A DNA stretch of 64,000 nucleotides from Fictibacillus nanhaiensis (GCF_023715445.1 NZ_JAMBOD010000003.1:62001-126000); one strand, 5' to 3'; counted from the first letter of the stretch, positions 48,436 through 60,211 are shown. Notes: a model not told the origin generated them from the sequence alone. Translations and numbers: made by a program.

Positions 48436-48819
48436 TTATGCTTTCGGATAATCTTCGTCTTCTTCGCTGTCTTCGTCTTCCCGTTTAATGTCGGACAATA
48501 GACTCTCGATTTTGCTTCCGTAATTTAAGGATTCATCAAATTTGAAAAAGATGTCCGGTGTTTTGCGCATGCGGATACGTTTTCCGATTTCAGTCCGGAT
48601 AAAACCTGTCGCTTTAGCTAGGCTGCGCAAAGTCTGTTCTTTTTGTTCACTGTCTCCGAAAACAGATACGTAAACAGTTGCTTGCTGCAGATCACCAGTT
48701 ACATCAACCGCCGTAACGGTTACAAAACCAACGCGGGGGTCTTTGATTTTCCGGCCTATAATATCGGTAAGCTCTTTTTTCATCTGTTCCCCAACACGGT
48801 TGGAACGGATTGTGCCCAT
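48436..48819 (-). CDS. rbfA: Ribosome-binding factor A
   Basis: 127 residues. KH-type factor for 30S maturation. [27 protein letters not shown] and [21 protein letters not shown] (in part) are typical; the last 20 residues are acidic and family-variable. GGGGTG precedes the ATG. Follows ylxP by 31 bases. Confidence 0.95.
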   Translation of the reverse strand: MGTIRSNRVGEQMKKELTDIIGRKIKDPRVGFVTVTAVDVTGDLQQATVYVSVFGDSEQKEQTLRSLAKATGFIRTEIGKRIRMRKTPDIFFKFDESLNYGSKIESLLSDIKREDEDSEEDEDYPKA

Positions 48820-48850
48820 TATTTATACACCCCGTTTCTTGCCACTTGCT

Positions 48851-49129
48851 TTATAGCCACTCCACTTTAGAATCGGTTACTTCCAATTCAGTAATAGATG
48901 TAATAATTGCAAGTGCTCTTTGCAATTCTTTTTCTGCTATTATTTTGTCCGAAGAAACGGTTACCATACTTATCTCTGCTCGTTGCCATAAATCTTGAAA
49001 TCCAGTTTCCGAAACAGCAAGATTTAAACGTTGCCGAAGTCTGTTAACCGCTTTTTGTACAACTGAACGCTTATCTTTTAACGACTGTGCTTCATATATG
49101 AAAAACTCAACCGTTAATAAACCGATCAT
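48851..49129 (-). CDS. ylxP: DUF503 protein YlxP
   Basis: 92 residues of the DUF503 (YlxP) family, a ferredoxin-like fold of unknown molecular role found in nusA-infB operons. [21 protein letters not shown] (in part) is the signature. ATG overlaps the infB stop (ATGA), so it is translationally coupled. Confidence 0.92.
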   Translation of the reverse strand: MIGLLTVEFFIYEAQSLKDKRSVVQKAVNRLRQRLNLAVSETGFQDLWQRAEISMVTVSSDKIIAEKELQRALAIITSITELEVTDSKVEWL

Positions 49130-51576
49130 TTCACTTTAATTTCTTCCATAATATAAGCTTCAATGATGTCGCCTTCTTTAATATCATTGAACTTTTCAAG
49201 AGTAATACCACATTCGTAACCTGCTGAAACTTCTTTCGCATCATCTTTAAAACGTTTAAGTGCATCAATCTTACCTTCGTAAGAAACAACACCATCACGG
49301 ATTAAACGGACTGTGGAATCTCTCGTGATTTTACCTTCAGTAACATAACATCCAGCGATTGTTCCAACTTTTGATACTTTAAAAGTTGTTCTAACTTCAA
49401 CCTGACCAATAACTTTTTCTTCGAATTCAGGATCGAGCATCCCTTTCATCGCTGATTCGATTTCTTCGATAACGTTATAAATAATGCGGTGCAGACGAAC
49501 ATCAACCTTTTCAGCATCAGCTGTACGCTTAGCCCCTGCATCAGGACGTACGTTAAAACCGATTACGATAGCGTTTGAAGCAGATGCAAGCATGATGTCA
49601 TACTCGTTGATCGCTCCTACACCAGAGTGAATAATTTTAACTTTAACGCCTTCAACGTCAATCTTTTGAAGTGATCCAGCAAGTGCTTCAACTGAACCCT
49701 GAACGTCACCTTTGATGATGACATTGATTTCTTTAATGTCACCTTCTTTAATTTGATTAAAGAGGTCATCAAGATTCAGTTTAGAAGATTCTTTACGTTG
49801 TGCATCTTGTTGTTTCTTGAAACGTGATTCCCCGACTTGACGAGCTTTTTTCTCGTCGGCAAACACCATGAATGGATCTCCTGCCTGAGGAACGTCATTC
49901 AATCCAGTAATTTCAACTGGAGTTGAAGGTCCTACGGATTTCACCCTGCGTCCAAGGTCGTTAACCATCGCACGAACACGTCCGTATGTGTGTCCAACAA
50001 CGATAGGGTCACCGACTTTTAATGTACCTGATTGTACAAGAAGCGTCGCAACAGAACCGCGGCCTTTATCAAGCTGTGCTTCAATTACAGTACCAGCAGC
50101 AGTACGATTAGGATTTGCTTTTAATTCTTCTACTTCTGAAACAAGGTTAATCATCTCAAGAAGGTCATCAATGCCGTCGCCTTTTATAGCTGAGACGTTT
50201 ACAAAAATCGTATCTCCACCCCATGCTTCAGAAACAAGTCCATGTTCAGTAAGCTCTTGCATAACTCGATCTGGGTTTGCAGCTTCTTTATCCATTTTGT
50301 TAACGGCAACAATGATTGGTACTTCAGCAGCTTTAGCATGGTTGATTGCTTCAACTGTTTGCGGCATTACACCGTCATCTGCAGCTACAACAAGAATGGT
50401 AATATCCGTTACTTGAGCACCGCGTGCACGCATTGTTGTAAACGCAGCATGTCCTGGTGTATCAAGGAATGTGATTTGTTTTCCGTTGTTTGTAATCTGG
50501 TATGCACCAATGTGCTGAGTAATTCCACCAGCTTCTCCTGCAGTTACTTTCGTGTTTCGGATAGCATCAAGAAGCGTTGTTTTACCATGGTCAACGTGTC
50601 CCATGATTGTTACAACAGGCGGTCGTACTTGCATATCTTTTTCATCGTCAACGACTTCATAATTTTCAAATTCTGTTTCATCAACGATAATTTCTTCTTC
50701 CACTTCAACATCATAATCAGCAGCGATTAATTCAATCGCTTCTTTATCAAGCTCTTGGTTGATGGTAGCCATGATGCCTAGACCCATAAGCTTTTTGATG
50801 ATCTCAGAAGTATCTTTGTTCAATTTCTTTGCAAGTTCACCTACTTGAAGAGATTCAGTAAAAGTGATTTTGCTCGGAGTTTCAAGAACCTTCTTTTGAG
50901 GAGCTGGCTGCTGGCTTCCACCGCCTCTGTTTTGCTTATTTCTGTTTTGGTTCTTATTGTTGTTGTTTCTGTTGTTATTTCTGTTGTTGTTGTTGTTATT
51001 TTTGTTGTTATTGGTTTGGTTTCTGTTGTTATTGCTGTTGTTATTGGTTTGGTTTCTGTTGTTATTACTGTTGTTATTGGTTTGGTTTCTGTTGTTATTA
51101 CTGTTGTTATTGGTTTGGTTTCTGTTGTTATTGCTGTTGTTATTGGTTTGGTTTCTGTTGTTATTGCTGTTTTTAGAATTGTTATTCTTTGCAGCATTCT
51201 GGCTGTTTGAATTACCTGGCTTAGCCCCTTGTGATTGCGGGCCTTTTGATTGTGATGAGTTACGATTATCGGTCTCTTTTTTAATTTTCATATTACTCTC
51301 TTTTTGAACTTCCTTTTTAGTAGATTTGGTGTCGTTACCAGAGTTGTTTCTATTCTTATCTGTTTTAGGGAGTTGATTTTGATTTTTTGGTTTTGCTGAT
51401 GTTTGATCGTTTTGTGCTTTTGGTTTATAAGCTTCATCAAGCTTTTTTAAAGCAGACTGATCAATCATAGACATATGATTAGCCACATGGACATCCATTG
51501 TTTTAAGCTTTTCGATAATGTCTTTACTTTGAACATTTTTCTGTTTCGCATATTCATATACGCGTATTTTACTCAT
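49126..51576 (-). CDS. infB: Translation initiation factor IF-2
   Basis: 816 residues. GTPase that places initiator tRNA on the ribosome. N-terminal IF2_N domain (1-50), then a low-complexity linker of about 170 residues ending in an Asn-rich array of 11-residue repeats. A second IF2_N domain (about 235-285) precedes the G domain with [17 protein letters not shown] and NKMDK, followed by beta-barrel and C-terminal tRNA-binding domains. Overlaps ylxP. The linker is unusually Asn-rich and repetitive compared with the Lys/Ala/Glu-rich linkers of many relatives. Confidence 0.96.
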   Translation of the reverse strand: MSKIRVYEYAKQKNVQSKDIIEKLKTMDVHVANHMSMIDQSALKKLDEAYKPKAQNDQTSAKPKNQNQLPKTDKNRNNSGNDTKSTKKEVQKESNMKIKKETDNRNSSQSKGPQSQGAKPGNSNSQNAAKNNNSKNSNNNRNQTNNNSNNNRNQTNNNSNNNRNQTNNNSNNNRNQTNNNSNNNRNQTNNNKNNNNNNRNNNRNNNNKNQNRNKQNRGGGSQQPAPQKKVLETPSKITFTESLQVGELAKKLNKDTSEIIKKLMGLGIMATINQELDKEAIELIAADYDVEVEEEIIVDETEFENYEVVDDEKDMQVRPPVVTIMGHVDHGKTTLLDAIRNTKVTAGEAGGITQHIGAYQITNNGKQITFLDTPGHAAFTTMRARGAQVTDITILVVAADDGVMPQTVEAINHAKAAEVPIIVAVNKMDKEAANPDRVMQELTEHGLVSEAWGGDTIFVNVSAIKGDGIDDLLEMINLVSEVEELKANPNRTAAGTVIEAQLDKGRGSVATLLVQSGTLKVGDPIVVGHTYGRVRAMVNDLGRRVKSVGPSTPVEITGLNDVPQAGDPFMVFADEKKARQVGESRFKKQQDAQRKESSKLNLDDLFNQIKEGDIKEINVIIKGDVQGSVEALAGSLQKIDVEGVKVKIIHSGVGAINEYDIMLASASNAIVIGFNVRPDAGAKRTADAEKVDVRLHRIIYNVIEEIESAMKGMLDPEFEEKVIGQVEVRTTFKVSKVGTIAGCYVTEGKITRDSTVRLIRDGVVSYEGKIDALKRFKDDAKEVSAGYECGITLEKFNDIKEGDIIEAYIMEEIKVK
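51013..51177. repeat. 33-bp tandem repeat array within infB
   Basis: Five head-to-tail copies, starting at 51013, 51046, 51079, 51112 and 51145; the last diverges near its end. Each encodes the 11-residue unit [11 protein letters not shown]. Single-base differences (TTATTG/TTATTA) distinguish copies. The reading frame is kept. Confidence 0.93.
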
Positions 51577-51591
51577 ATGTTCACCCCCGGG

Positions 51592-51897
51592 TTAGTGATC
51601 AAGAAGTTCCTTTAAACGCTTTGAAAATCCTTGATCATTTACAGCAACAACAACTCGTTGCTCTTTTCCAATAGCTTTTCCTAAAACATTCCGATCTTCT
51701 ATCCAAACATAATCGATGTTATAGAAAAGACACTTGTCTGTTACTTTTTTCTTTGTATTTTCAGATGCATCTTTTGATAACAAGACGATCTTTGCATTCT
51801 GTTTTTGTATACTTTTCACTACGAGTTCTTCACCGGAAATCACCTTCCCGGCACGAGCTGCAATTCCAAGAAAGTTTTCCCATCGGCTGCTGTTCAA
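51592..51897 (-). CDS. ylxQ: L7Ae-family RNA-binding protein YlxQ
   Basis: 101 residues, L7Ae/L30e fold, related to K-turn binding proteins. FLGIAARAGKVISGEE and KIVLLSKDASENTKKK are typical. TTG start at 51897 overlaps the ylxR stop (TTGA). Function in ribosome or RNP biology, not precisely defined. Confidence 0.92.
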   Translation of the reverse strand: MNSSRWENFLGIAARAGKVISGEELVVKSIQKQNAKIVLLSKDASENTKKKVTDKCLFYNIDYVWIEDRNVLGKAIGKEQRVVVAVNDQGFSKRLKELLDH

Positions 51898-52160
51898 GAT
51901 GTATGACTTCCTTTTTCAAGCTGTTCGTATAATTCAGCTGGAATTTTAGATTTTAAGTGTGTCTCTAAAATCTTTTTCTTTTTTGCTTGCTCTATACACG
52001 CAAGTTCATGACAAAGATAAGCTCCTCTTCCGGATTTTTTTCCGGTTGAGTCGACAGAGACTTCCCCTTCAGGTGAGCGGACAATACGTGTTAATTCTTT
52101 TTTTGCCTTCATTTCCTGGCAGGCTACGCATTTTCTCATGGGAATTTTGCGGGTCTTCAT
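51894..52160 (-). CDS. ylxR: YlxR (RnpM), RNase P modulator
   Basis: 88 residues of the YlxR (DUF448) family, reported in B. subtilis to bind RNase P RNA and modulate its activity. IPMRKCVACQEM, KELTRIVRSPEGEVSVD and KKSGRGAYLC are signatures; cysteines in CVAC and LCHELAC are conserved in many relatives. ATG 52160 is preceded by GAGGTGG; a GTG at 52169 would add three residues. Confidence 0.93.
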   Translation of the reverse strand: MKTRKIPMRKCVACQEMKAKKELTRIVRSPEGEVSVDSTGKKSGRGAYLCHELACIEQAKKKKILETHLKSKIPAELYEQLEKGSHTS

Positions 52161-52180
52161 TGTCTCCACCTCGTCTTTTC

Positions 52181-53287
52181 TTACTCTTCATCCTCATCAG
52201 AGTCATTATAGAACGAATCCTTATCAGTGTTAGCAGGGTTGTAGACTCCTGATTCTACTGCTTCAGACTCACTCTTAATATCAATCTTCCAACCTGTTAA
52301 TTTAGCAGCAAGACGTGCATTCTGACCTCGTTTGCCGATCGCTAGCGACAGCTGGTAGTCCGGTACGATAACAGTAGTCATTTTATCTTCTTCATTCACT
52401 TGGACTTCAAGAACTTTTGCAGGGCTTAAAGCATTTGCCACATAAACAACCGGGTCTTCACTCCAGCGGACAATATCGATCTTCTCACCATTAAGTTCGT
52501 TAACGATAGTCTGTACACGAGCACCCTTTTGGCCTACACATGAACCAACAGGATCAACGTCAGGATCAGCTGCATGAACGGCAATTTTAGAACGGTCCCC
52601 TGCTTCACGCGCAATAGACTTAATTTCAACTGTTCCATCATAGATTTCAGGCACTTCAAGTTCGAACAATCGTTTTAATAGCCCAGGGTGAGTACGTGAA
52701 ACTAATATTTGAGGTCCTTTAGTTGTTTTCTCGACTTTTGTGATGTAAACCTTAATACGATCATTTGTAGTGTGTGATTCACCAGGCATCTGCTCAGCTG
52801 CTGGCAATAATGCTTCTACGCGTCCAAGACTCACATACATATAGCGGTGGTCCTGACGTTGTACGATACCCGTAATAATATCTTCCTCACGATCAATAAA
52901 CTCTGAGAAGATAATTCCGCGTTCTGCTTCACGCACACGCTGTGTAACCACTTGCTTTGCTGTTTGAGCAGCAATACGTCCAAAATCCTTTGGAGTAACC
53001 TCTTCTTCTACAATATCATCTACCTCATAGCCAGGGTTGATCGCTTGTGCTTCAGCCACTGAGATCTCTTGACGATCGTCTTCAACATCTTCAACCACAT
53101 TTTTTCTTGAAAAAACACGGATACTTCCTGTGTCTCTGTTAAAATCAACACGAACATTTTGCGCTTGATGAAAATTACGTTTATACGCTGAAATAAGGGC
53201 TGCTTCAATTGCCTCAATAATAACTTCTTTGCTTATCCCTTTTTCTTTTTCCAATAATGTAAGTGCATCCAAAAGCTCGGTACTCAT
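52181..53287 (-). CDS. nusA: Transcription termination/antitermination protein NusA
   Basis: 368 residues. N-terminal RNAP-binding domain, S1 domain (about 135-200), two KH domains (GSCVGQKGARVQTI and LAIGKRGQNARLA). Lacks the extra acidic repeats of proteobacterial NusA but ends in an acidic tail. ATG 53287 with GAGGGGAG upstream; an in-frame extension of 15 residues overlaps rimP and is unlikely. Follows rimP by 19 bases. Confidence 0.96.
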   Translation of the reverse strand: MSTELLDALTLLEKEKGISKEVIIEAIEAALISAYKRNFHQAQNVRVDFNRDTGSIRVFSRKNVVEDVEDDRQEISVAEAQAINPGYEVDDIVEEEVTPKDFGRIAAQTAKQVVTQRVREAERGIIFSEFIDREEDIITGIVQRQDHRYMYVSLGRVEALLPAAEQMPGESHTTNDRIKVYITKVEKTTKGPQILVSRTHPGLLKRLFELEVPEIYDGTVEIKSIAREAGDRSKIAVHAADPDVDPVGSCVGQKGARVQTIVNELNGEKIDIVRWSEDPVVYVANALSPAKVLEVQVNEEDKMTTVIVPDYQLSLAIGKRGQNARLAAKLTGWKIDIKSESEAVESGVYNPANTDKDSFYNDSDEDEE

Positions 53288-53306
53288 TTTTTTACTCCCC
53301 TCTTCA

Positions 53307-53777
53307 TTAAAAAACAACCGCAAGACGGGCACTTGCCACTTTTTTATACGGCAACTCTACCTTTTTGACTTGCGTTTTTACTTTGATCTCCATAAACAGC
53401 GTTTCACCGTCAAAGTCTTTTAAAAGTCCTTCATATACTTTTTCACCATTTATAGGCTCATAAAGTTTAATGTTTACATTTTTGCCAATTGCATTTTTAA
53501 CATCTTCAGGCTTTTTAAGCGGTCTTTCCACTCCTGGAGAAGATACTTCTAAAAAGTAGGGCTGTTCAATCGGATCAAGTTCATCTAATTTTTCACTTAA
53601 CTGTTCACTGACTGTACCGCATTCTTCGATATCAACACCGCCGGTCGAGTCGATATAAACGCGGAGGAACCAGTTCTTACCCTCTTTAACAAATTCAACG
53701 TCAACAAGTTCAAGTCCTAGTTTTTCAACGATTGGGGTTACAAGCTCAGTCGTGAGCTCTGTAATCTTCTGACTCAT
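53307..53777 (-). CDS. rimP: Ribosome maturation factor RimP
   Basis: 156 residues. Needed for 30S maturation. [23 protein letters not shown] (in part), [17 protein letters not shown] and [14 protein letters not shown] are typical. AGAAGGAGG precedes the ATG. First gene of the nusA-infB operon. Confidence 0.96.
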   Translation of the reverse strand: MSQKITELTTELVTPIVEKLGLELVDVEFVKEGKNWFLRVYIDSTGGVDIEECGTVSEQLSEKLDELDPIEQPYFLEVSSPGVERPLKKPEDVKNAIGKNVNIKLYEPINGEKVYEGLLKDFDGETLFMEIKVKTQVKKVELPYKKVASARLAVVF

Positions 53778-53816
53778 TGCTGCCCTCCTTCTGGCTGAAT
53801 GACCTTAAAACGTAAC

Positions 53817-53842
53817 GAAAGAGTGGGGAATCCCACTCTTTC
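53817..53842 (-). promoter_or_regulatory. Leader hairpin upstream of rimP-nusA
   Basis: GAAAGAGTGGG (53817-53827), loop GAAT, CCCACTCTTTC (53832-53842): a perfect 11-bp stem. It lies downstream of the rimP promoter, so it is in the operon leader. No T-run follows on the minus strand (CGTTACGTTTTAAGG). It may end polC transcripts weakly or act in the leader. Confidence 0.6.
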
Positions 53843-53878
53843 GCCGACAGTTATTCATTCAACAGTATTTCCAAAAAT

Positions 53879-53907
53879 ATAATACCATAACCAATAAAAT
53901 ACTGCAA
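53879..53907 (-). promoter_or_regulatory. Putative sigma-A promoter of rimP-nusA-infB
   Basis: TTGCAG (53902-53907), 17 bases, TATTAT (53879-53884) with TGG before the -10 (extended) on the minus strand, in the polC-rimP gap. Confidence 0.65.
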
Positions 53908-53932
53908 CTTTCTACCTGCTTGAATCCCCATG

Positions 53933-56900
53933 TTAGAAGAGGGAAAGCTGGTTTGCGTCAGGCAATCCTTCGAGGCAGCCCTGATCATCCAAATACTCAA
54001 TAATAGTCTTTGACAATTTTGCACGCTGCTGAAGATCCTCTTTGGAAAGGAATTCTCCATCTTCCCTTGCTTTTACAATGTTTAGGGCTGCATTAGTTCC
54101 TAATCCAGCAATCGAATTGAAAGGCGGTATCAGCGTATCCCCTTCAACTAGAAAATCTGTAGCACTTGATCGATATAAATCAATCTTTTGGAAGGAAAGA
54201 CCTCTTTCACACATCTCTAATGCGAGTTCGAGAACGGTTTGCAAGTTCTTTTCTTTCGTTGAAGCATCCAGACCTTTTGCAGAGATCTCTTCGATTTTTG
54301 AACGAAGGGCTTTTGATCCGCGAATCATGGAATCTACATCAAAATCATCAGCTCTAACTGTAAAGTACGCAGCATAGAACCAGATCGGATAATGCACTTT
54401 AAAGTAAGCGATGCGGACAGCCATCAAAACATAGGCTGCGGCATGCGCCTTCGGGAACATGTATTTAATCTTTAAACATGAACCTATATACCAGTCAGGT
54501 ACATCATTATTTTTCATTTCTTCTATCCACTCATCTGGAAGACCTTTACCTTTACGGACGCTTTCCATAATTTTAAAAGCCAGCGAAGGTTCCAGTCCTT
54601 TATAGATGAGATAAACCATAATGTCATCACGGCAGCCGATAACATCCTTAAGCACACATGTACCGTTTGCTATCAGTTCGTTGGCATTATTCAGCCAAAC
54701 GTCAGTACCGTGTGATAACCCTGAAATCTGAACAAGTTCTGAAAATGTACTTGGTTTTGTTTCTTCAAGCATCTGTCTTACGAACTTTGTACCGAATTCC
54801 GGTATCCCGAGTGTTCCTGTTTTGCACATGATCTGCTCATCGGTAACACCTAATACTTCTGGCCCTGAGAATATTTTCATTACTTCCGGGTCTGAAGCTG
54901 GTATCGTCTTAGGATCGATGCCGCTTAAATCTTGAAGCATACGGATAACTGTCGGGTCATCGTGCCCCAGTATATCAAGCTTCAGCAAATTATCATGAAT
55001 AGAATGGAAATCAAAATGAGTTGTTTTCCATTCTGATGAACTGTCATCTGCTGGAAATTGGACTGGACAGAAATCATAGATATCCATGTAATCTGGTACT
55101 ACAATAATTCCGCCTGGATGCTGACCAGTTGTTCGCTTAACTCCGGTGCATCCAGAAACGAGACGGTCTACCTCTGCTGAACGAATGGTTAAGTTATGAT
55201 CACTGGCATAGCCCTTTACATATCCGTAAGCCGTTTTTTCCGCTACGGTGCCAATTGTTCCTGCACGATACACATAATCCTCACCGAAAAGCTCTTTCGT
55301 ATAGTTATGTGCTCTTGGCTGATATTCACCAGAGAAGTTCAAGTCGATATCTGGAACTTTATCTCCTTTAAATCCAAGGAATGTTTCAAACGGAATATCC
55401 TGGCCGTCCTTTATATAAAGGACATTGCAACTCGGGCATTCTTTGTCAGGAAGATCATATCCTGAACCTACCGATCCATCATTAAAGAAATGAGATTCTT
55501 TACATGACGGACATACATAATGGGGCGGCAGCGGATTTACTTCTGTAATTTCCGTCATCGTCGCAACAAATGATGAACCTACTGAACCACGGGAACCTAC
55601 AAGGTATCCGTCAATCAATGATTTTTTAACTAGCTTGTGTGAGATTAAATAGATAACCGCAAAACCATGTCCGATAATGCTGGTAAGTTCTTTTTCTAGT
55701 CTTTTCTCGACTAGTTCTGGCAGGTTTTCACCATAAATGCTTCTTGCACGGTTATAACTCATCGAACGGACTTCCTCATCCGCTCCCTCGATCTTTGGCG
55801 TATAAAGGTCATCCGGAATAGGTTTAATTTCAGCTATGGAATCCGCAATCTGCCTTGTGCTACGGCAGACTACCTTTTCTGCCGTTTCTTCACCCAAGAA
55901 AGAAAACAAATCCAGCATTTCATCAGTCGTTCTAAAATGAACTTCCGGGAGCGTCTGTCTGTTCAGCGGATTAGCTCCGCCTTGTGAAGATATTAAGATT
56001 TTCCGGTAGATTGCGTCTTCCGGGTTTAAATAATGAACATTTCCAGTTGCAACTACTGGCTTATCCAGCTTCTCTCCAAGTTTTACAATATTCGATAAAA
56101 TTTCTCTTAAATTCATCTCATCAGAAACAAGTTCTCTTTCGATCAGATGATAATAGTTGCTTGGCGGCTGAATTTCAAGGTAATCGTAGAACTCAGCAAT
56201 TTTTTCTACTTCCTCTATCGGCTTTTGCATCATACCCTCAAAAACTTCACCTTTATCACAAGCAGACCCTACTAAAATACCTTCCCGATATTTGCTTAAC
56301 CTGGATCGAGGTATGCGGGGTGTCCTGTAAAAGTATGATAGATGAGATTCTGAAACAAGCCTGTATAAGTTTTTAAGTCCTTCCTGTGTAGCAGCGAGCA
56401 GCGTGCAATGAAATGGACGTGAACGCTGAAATCCGCCTTGCCCCATATTATCGTTTAGCCTGTCATGATAAAAGATTTCTTTTTCAAACGTTTCTTTTAG
56501 TAGTTTCCATAAAAGATAGCCTGTTGCCTCCGCATCATAGATAGCACGGTGATGCTGTGTAAGTTCGATATCAAATCGTTTACAGAGTGTGTTTAGTCTA
56601 TGATTCTTTAATTGTGGCAGAAGGAATCTGGCAAGCTCTAGTGTATCAATAACAGGGTTTTTCGCTTCTCCTAAACCGATTTTACGCAATCCTTCATTCA
56701 AGAATCCCATATCGAAGCTGGCGTTATGCGCAACAAGGATATCATCTCCCATAAATGAGTGAAAATCACGAAGGACTTCTTCAATCTCCGGAGCACTCTC
56801 CACCATCTCATCTGTAATACCAGTTAATTCAATTGTTGTCTGGGACAGTGATTCATGCGGATTTGCAAAAGCTTCAAAGCGGTCAACGATCTCTCCGCCT

Positions 56901-58234
56901 CTGATTTTTACAGCTGCCAGTTCGATTATTTTATTATAAACGGCTGACAACCCCGTCGTTTCCACGTCAAAAACAACATATGTTTCATCATCGAGCTTTC
57001 TTGGTGCCTCGTTATACGCAATCGGCACCCCGTCATCAACAAGGTTTGCTTCTAGACCGTAGATGATCTTAATATCATTTTTCTTTCCTGCGCTGTATGC
57101 TTCCGGAAAGGATTGCACACCCGCATGATCGGTAATGGCGATCGCAGGATGCCCCCATTTCTTGGCTTGTCCAACAAGGGCAGAGACTGATGATACAGCG
57201 TCCATCTGACTCATTGGGGTATGAAGATGAAGTTCAACTCGTTTCTTATCTTCGTCTGCGAGATCTTTTCTCGTTTCAGGTTTGATCTCATTAATATCGT
57301 TAGCAATCATTACGAGATCTCTGACGAATGTATCGTTTTGAATGCCGCCACGCACTTTCAGCCACATTCCTTTTTGGATAGCCTGAAGAATAGGAATATC
57401 TTCTTTATCACGGGAGAATATCTTAATGAGAAGGGAATCCGTATAGTCTGTAATCTTAAACGTTAACAAAGTACGTCCGCTTCGAAGTTCTCTTGTTTCA
57501 GAGTGAAAAACATACCCCTGAATGGTTATTCTTCGTTCCTCATCTTGGATAGTCTGGATCGGAACTGGTTCATCATTGATTGAATAGCCGATCATGATGT
57601 CAGTTCTAGCAGCTGGTGCATCTGCCTTTTTCGCCGCTTTTTCTTTTTCAACAAGAGCTTCCATTATCTTATGATTATCTTCTTGTTTCTTTTGCTCAAT
57701 AAATTTTTGATAGTCTTCTTCAGAATGCTTGATTTCAGTTTTTAATAATACAGAATGAAAGCCAAACTGCTGGTACATATCTTTTATTACCGGGGATAAC
57801 TTTCGGTGCACCAATGTTTCTTCTGCTTCGTTTCTGACTGTCAGACACAAAAAGTTACCTTCTGCTGAAGGTTCCTGTGTTGATAGCATACTGCCCAAGC
57901 TTGGTCCAGCCGTATTAACAAGCTGTTCTTTGCATAATGGCCAATATGCGAGTAATTCTTCAGGCTGAAAACCTTCAGAGGTTTGTATGGAAAATGTAAC
58001 ATTTGCAATATGTTCAAATGTCTGCCGAAGACTGGAGCTAAACCATGCATAACTATTAGATGACAGCGGACATTTAGTTCCAATCAAGAAATGCCAGCTT
58101 CTATTTGTTTTATCGATTGTTAGTTTTTCTATAGTACCGCCTGAGAAGCCAGCTTTCATTTCTTCAGGTATGCCAAGTTGTTCTAAAAGAAGCGACAGGC
58201 GTTCTTGCCTGATCTGCTGATCATTACCGCTCAT
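53933..58234 (-). CDS. polC: DNA polymerase III PolC, alpha subunit
   Basis: 1433 residues. Main replicative polymerase of Gram-positive bacteria. N-terminal domain, OB fold (about 235-320), PHP domain ([14 protein letters not shown]) interrupted by a DEDD 3'-5' exonuclease ([10 protein letters not shown] near 420), then the C-family polymerase core with [16 protein letters not shown], and a C-terminal clamp-binding QLSLF as the last five residues. AAGGAGG precedes the ATG. Alone between proS and rimP. Confidence 0.97.
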   Translation of the reverse strand: MSGNDQQIRQERLSLLLEQLGIPEEMKAGFSGGTIEKLTIDKTNRSWHFLIGTKCPLSSNSYAWFSSSLRQTFEHIANVTFSIQTSEGFQPEELLAYWPLCKEQLVNTAGPSLGSMLSTQEPSAEGNFLCLTVRNEAEETLVHRKLSPVIKDMYQQFGFHSVLLKTEIKHSEEDYQKFIEQKKQEDNHKIMEALVEKEKAAKKADAPAARTDIMIGYSINDEPVPIQTIQDEERRITIQGYVFHSETRELRSGRTLLTFKITDYTDSLLIKIFSRDKEDIPILQAIQKGMWLKVRGGIQNDTFVRDLVMIANDINEIKPETRKDLADEDKKRVELHLHTPMSQMDAVSSVSALVGQAKKWGHPAIAITDHAGVQSFPEAYSAGKKNDIKIIYGLEANLVDDGVPIAYNEAPRKLDDETYVVFDVETTGLSAVYNKIIELAAVKIRGGEIVDRFEAFANPHESLSQTTIELTGITDEMVESAPEIEEVLRDFHSFMGDDILVAHNASFDMGFLNEGLRKIGLGEAKNPVIDTLELARFLLPQLKNHRLNTLCKRFDIELTQHHRAIYDAEATGYLLWKLLKETFEKEIFYHDRLNDNMGQGGFQRSRPFHCTLLAATQEGLKNLYRLVSESHLSYFYRTPRIPRSRLSKYREGILVGSACDKGEVFEGMMQKPIEEVEKIAEFYDYLEIQPPSNYYHLIERELVSDEMNLREILSNIVKLGEKLDKPVVATGNVHYLNPEDAIYRKILISSQGGANPLNRQTLPEVHFRTTDEMLDLFSFLGEETAEKVVCRSTRQIADSIAEIKPIPDDLYTPKIEGADEEVRSMSYNRARSIYGENLPELVEKRLEKELTSIIGHGFAVIYLISHKLVKKSLIDGYLVGSRGSVGSSFVATMTEITEVNPLPPHYVCPSCKESHFFNDGSVGSGYDLPDKECPSCNVLYIKDGQDIPFETFLGFKGDKVPDIDLNFSGEYQPRAHNYTKELFGEDYVYRAGTIGTVAEKTAYGYVKGYASDHNLTIRSAEVDRLVSGCTGVKRTTGQHPGGIIVVPDYMDIYDFCPVQFPADDSSSEWKTTHFDFHSIHDNLLKLDILGHDDPTVIRMLQDLSGIDPKTIPASDPEVMKIFSGPEVLGVTDEQIMCKTGTLGIPEFGTKFVRQMLEETKPSTFSELVQISGLSHGTDVWLNNANELIANGTCVLKDVIGCRDDIMVYLIYKGLEPSLAFKIMESVRKGKGLPDEWIEEMKNNDVPDWYIGSCLKIKYMFPKAHAAAYVLMAVRIAYFKVHYPIWFYAAYFTVRADDFDVDSMIRGSKALRSKIEEISAKGLDASTKEKNLQTVLELALEMCERGLSFQKIDLYRSSATDFLVEGDTLIPPFNSIAGLGTNAALNIVKAREDGEFLSKEDLQQRAKLSKTIIEYLDDQGCLEGLPDANQLSLF

Positions 58235-58310
58235 AAGAACCTCCTTTTAAAGGGGTTATTCATTTGACTACTTTCTATAAGAAAGTTGTTTTTTGTTAGG
58301 AACCTACATT

Positions 58311-58422
58311 GAAAAGTTGATAGAAGCTTAAAGTGTGAGACTCCTTCTAATATCTTTCACCGCGGCTCACCGCACGCCCCGCGGAAAGCGAGCATCCTGG
58401 AGCGGAAATCAACCAACTTTCT
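58311..58422. repeat. Degenerate GC-rich interspersed repeat
   Basis: A GC-rich core (58360-58405) with two copies of the palindrome CCGCGG, flanked by inverted ends: GAAAAGTTGAT on the left and ATCAACCAACTTTC on the right. On the minus strand the pieces GTTGATTTCCGCTCC, GCTCGCTTTCCGCGGGG and AGGAGTCTCACAC resemble a small non-coding repeat I recall being common between genes in Bacillaceae genomes. Base composition differs sharply from its surroundings. No coding capacity. Confidence 0.6.
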
Positions 58423-58468
58423 AATACCAACAAAGTTTACTAAAACAGCCTACATTATTAAATAGGAA

Positions 58469-58493
58469 AGGCACCTCATGAAAAGAGGCACCT
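58469..58493 (-). terminator. Terminator of the uppS-proS operon
   Basis: In RNA from the minus strand AGGUGCCUC pairs with GAGGUGCCU (9 bp including two G-U pairs), followed by TTTCC. On DNA it appears as a direct repeat AGGCACCT, so the stem relies on G-U pairing and is of moderate strength. Confidence 0.6.
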
Positions 58494-58501
58494 GGATTTT
58501 A

Positions 58502-60211
58502 TCAAACAAGTTTGTCCCATTCGCGTTTCAAGATACTTTTCAGCTCTGATACTGGAACTTCGAAAGATTCTCCGCTTTTGCGAATCTTCACTTCAACGAT
58601 ACCCTCACTTGCTTTCTTTCCTACCATAACCCGAAGAGGTATACCGATGAGATCACTGTCTGTGAATTTAACACCTGCACGTTCAGGACGATCATCATAT
58701 AAACAGTCATAGCCTTCACTTTTCAGCTGTTCATAAAGTTCTTCAGAAAGTGATGCCTGCTCCGCATTTTTGCTGTTAACGGCTATCAAGTGAACATCAA
58801 ATGGTGTAAGTGCCAATGGCCATATTAATCCATTTTCATCATTGTTCTCTTCTGCAGCTGCTGCCAGTGTACGTGAAACCCCAATTCCATAACAGCCCAT
58901 AGACATAATTTGATTTTTACCATTTTCGTCTAAATAAGAAGCCTTCATTGGTTCACTGTATACTTTTCCAAGTTTGAAAACGTGTCCTACTTCAATACCT
59001 TTTGCAAAAACTATCGTACCTTTTCCGTCTGGAGAAAGGTCGCCTTCTACTACAAAGCGAAGATCTGCTGTTTGCGTAATAGAAAAGTCACGTTCTGCAT
59101 TTACATTTAAATAATGATAGCCTTCCTCATTTGCACCGCAAACAGAGTTAGCCATTAAAGGAACAGCTTGGTCAGCAATTACCTTCACTTCGTCAGAAAC
59201 AGAAACAGGACCTATTGACCCTGGTTTCGTTTTGAGCCATTTAACTGCATCTTCTTCACTCGCCATAACCACTTCAGAAGCTGATAGTTCGTTTTTAAGC
59301 TTTATTTCATTTACTTCATGATCACCTCGAACGAGGACAAGTACTGGCTGTCCATCCGCTAAGTAAAGCAGTGACTTAATAATCTTTGTAGCGGGTACGT
59401 TTAAGAACCGTGATACTTCCTCGATATTTTTGGCATCCTTTGTTTCAACTTTTTCAAGTCCTAAAGGATTTTCAGATGATGCCTCTTCATTTAAAACTAC
59501 AGGAGCCATTTCGATGTTAGCAGCAAACTCTGAATCTGTTGAATAGGCGATCAAATCTTCACCGATTTCAGATAAAACCATAAATTCATGATTATCTTTA
59601 CCGCCGATTGCACCAGAGTCGGCTAATACTGCCCGGAAATTTAAACCGCAGCGGCTGAAGATAGCTGAATAAGCATCTTTCATGGCTTCATAGGTTTCAT
59701 CCAGGCTTTCCTGTTTGTCATGGAACGAATAAGCGTCTTTCATGATAAACTCCCGGCCGCGGAGCAAACCAAAACGCGGACGTTTTTCGTCCCTGAATTT
59801 TGTTTGAATCTGATAGAGATTAAGCGGCAATTTTTTATATGATTTCACTTCATCACGAATGATACTTGTAATGACTTCTTCATGAGTTGCTCCAAGTGCA
59901 AAATCTCTTTCGTGCCGGTCTTTTAATCTCATCAGTTCCGGACCGTAACTGTACCATCTTCCGCTTTCCTGCCACAGTTCTGCAAGCTGCAGGGCTGGCA
60001 TCATCATTTCCTGTGAACCTGCACGGTTCATTTCTTCCCGGACGATGTTTTCTATTTTATGAAGTACTTTTTTCCCTAGTGGCAAGAATGAATAGATTCC
60101 TGCAGCATTTTGTCTGATGAATCCTGCTCTCAAAAGCAGCTGATGACTTTTTACATCTGCATCTGCCGGCACTTCCCTAAGTGTTGGTATAAACAACTGG
60201 CTTTGTCTCAT
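58502..60211 (-). CDS. proS: Prolyl-tRNA synthetase (bacterial type)
   Basis: 569 residues. Class II synthetase with an editing insertion (about 230-380) for mischarged Ala-tRNA. Motif 1 region [13 protein letters not shown], motif 2 [17 protein letters not shown], motif 3 [11 protein letters not shown]-terminal anticodon-binding domain ends in LKSILKREW. No T-box leader: only 27 bases separate it from rseP, so it depends on the upstream operon. Confidence 0.96.
   Translation of the reverse strand: MRQSQLFIPTLREVPADADVKSHQLLLRAGFIRQNAAGIYSFLPLGKKVLHKIENIVREEMNRAGSQEMMMPALQLAELWQESGRWYSYGPELMRLKDRHERDFALGATHEEVITSIIRDEVKSYKKLPLNLYQIQTKFRDEKRPRFGLLRGREFIMKDAYSFHDKQESLDETYEAMKDAYSAIFSRCGLNFRAVLADSGAIGGKDNHEFMVLSEIGEDLIAYSTDSEFAANIEMAPVVLNEEASSENPLGLEKVETKDAKNIEEVSRFLNVPATKIIKSLLYLADGQPVLVLVRGDHEVNEIKLKNELSASEVVMASEEDAVKWLKTKPGSIGPVSVSDEVKVIADQAVPLMANSVCGANEEGYHYLNVNAERDFSITQTADLRFVVEGDLSPDGKGTIVFAKGIEVGHVFKLGKVYSEPMKASYLDENGKNQIMSMGCYGIGVSRTLAAAAEENNDENGLIWPLALTPFDVHLIAVNSKNAEQASLSEELYEQLKSEGYDCLYDDRPERAGVKFTDSDLIGIPLRVMVGKKASEGIVEVKIRKSGESFEVPVSELKSILKREWDKLV

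Noticed and set aside
50242-50730. Plus-strand frame of about 160 codons opposite infB
   Set aside because: Cysteine- and isoleucine-rich antisense translation of the conserved G domain; no start signals.
51013-51177. CRISPR array
   Set aside because: The 33-bp units are directly contiguous with no spacers, keep the infB frame, and no cas genes are present.
50841-51307. Long open frames on both strands across the infB repeat region
   Set aside because: They are produced by the repetitive, low-complexity DNA that encodes the Asn-rich linker; no ribosome binding sites and no sensible protein.
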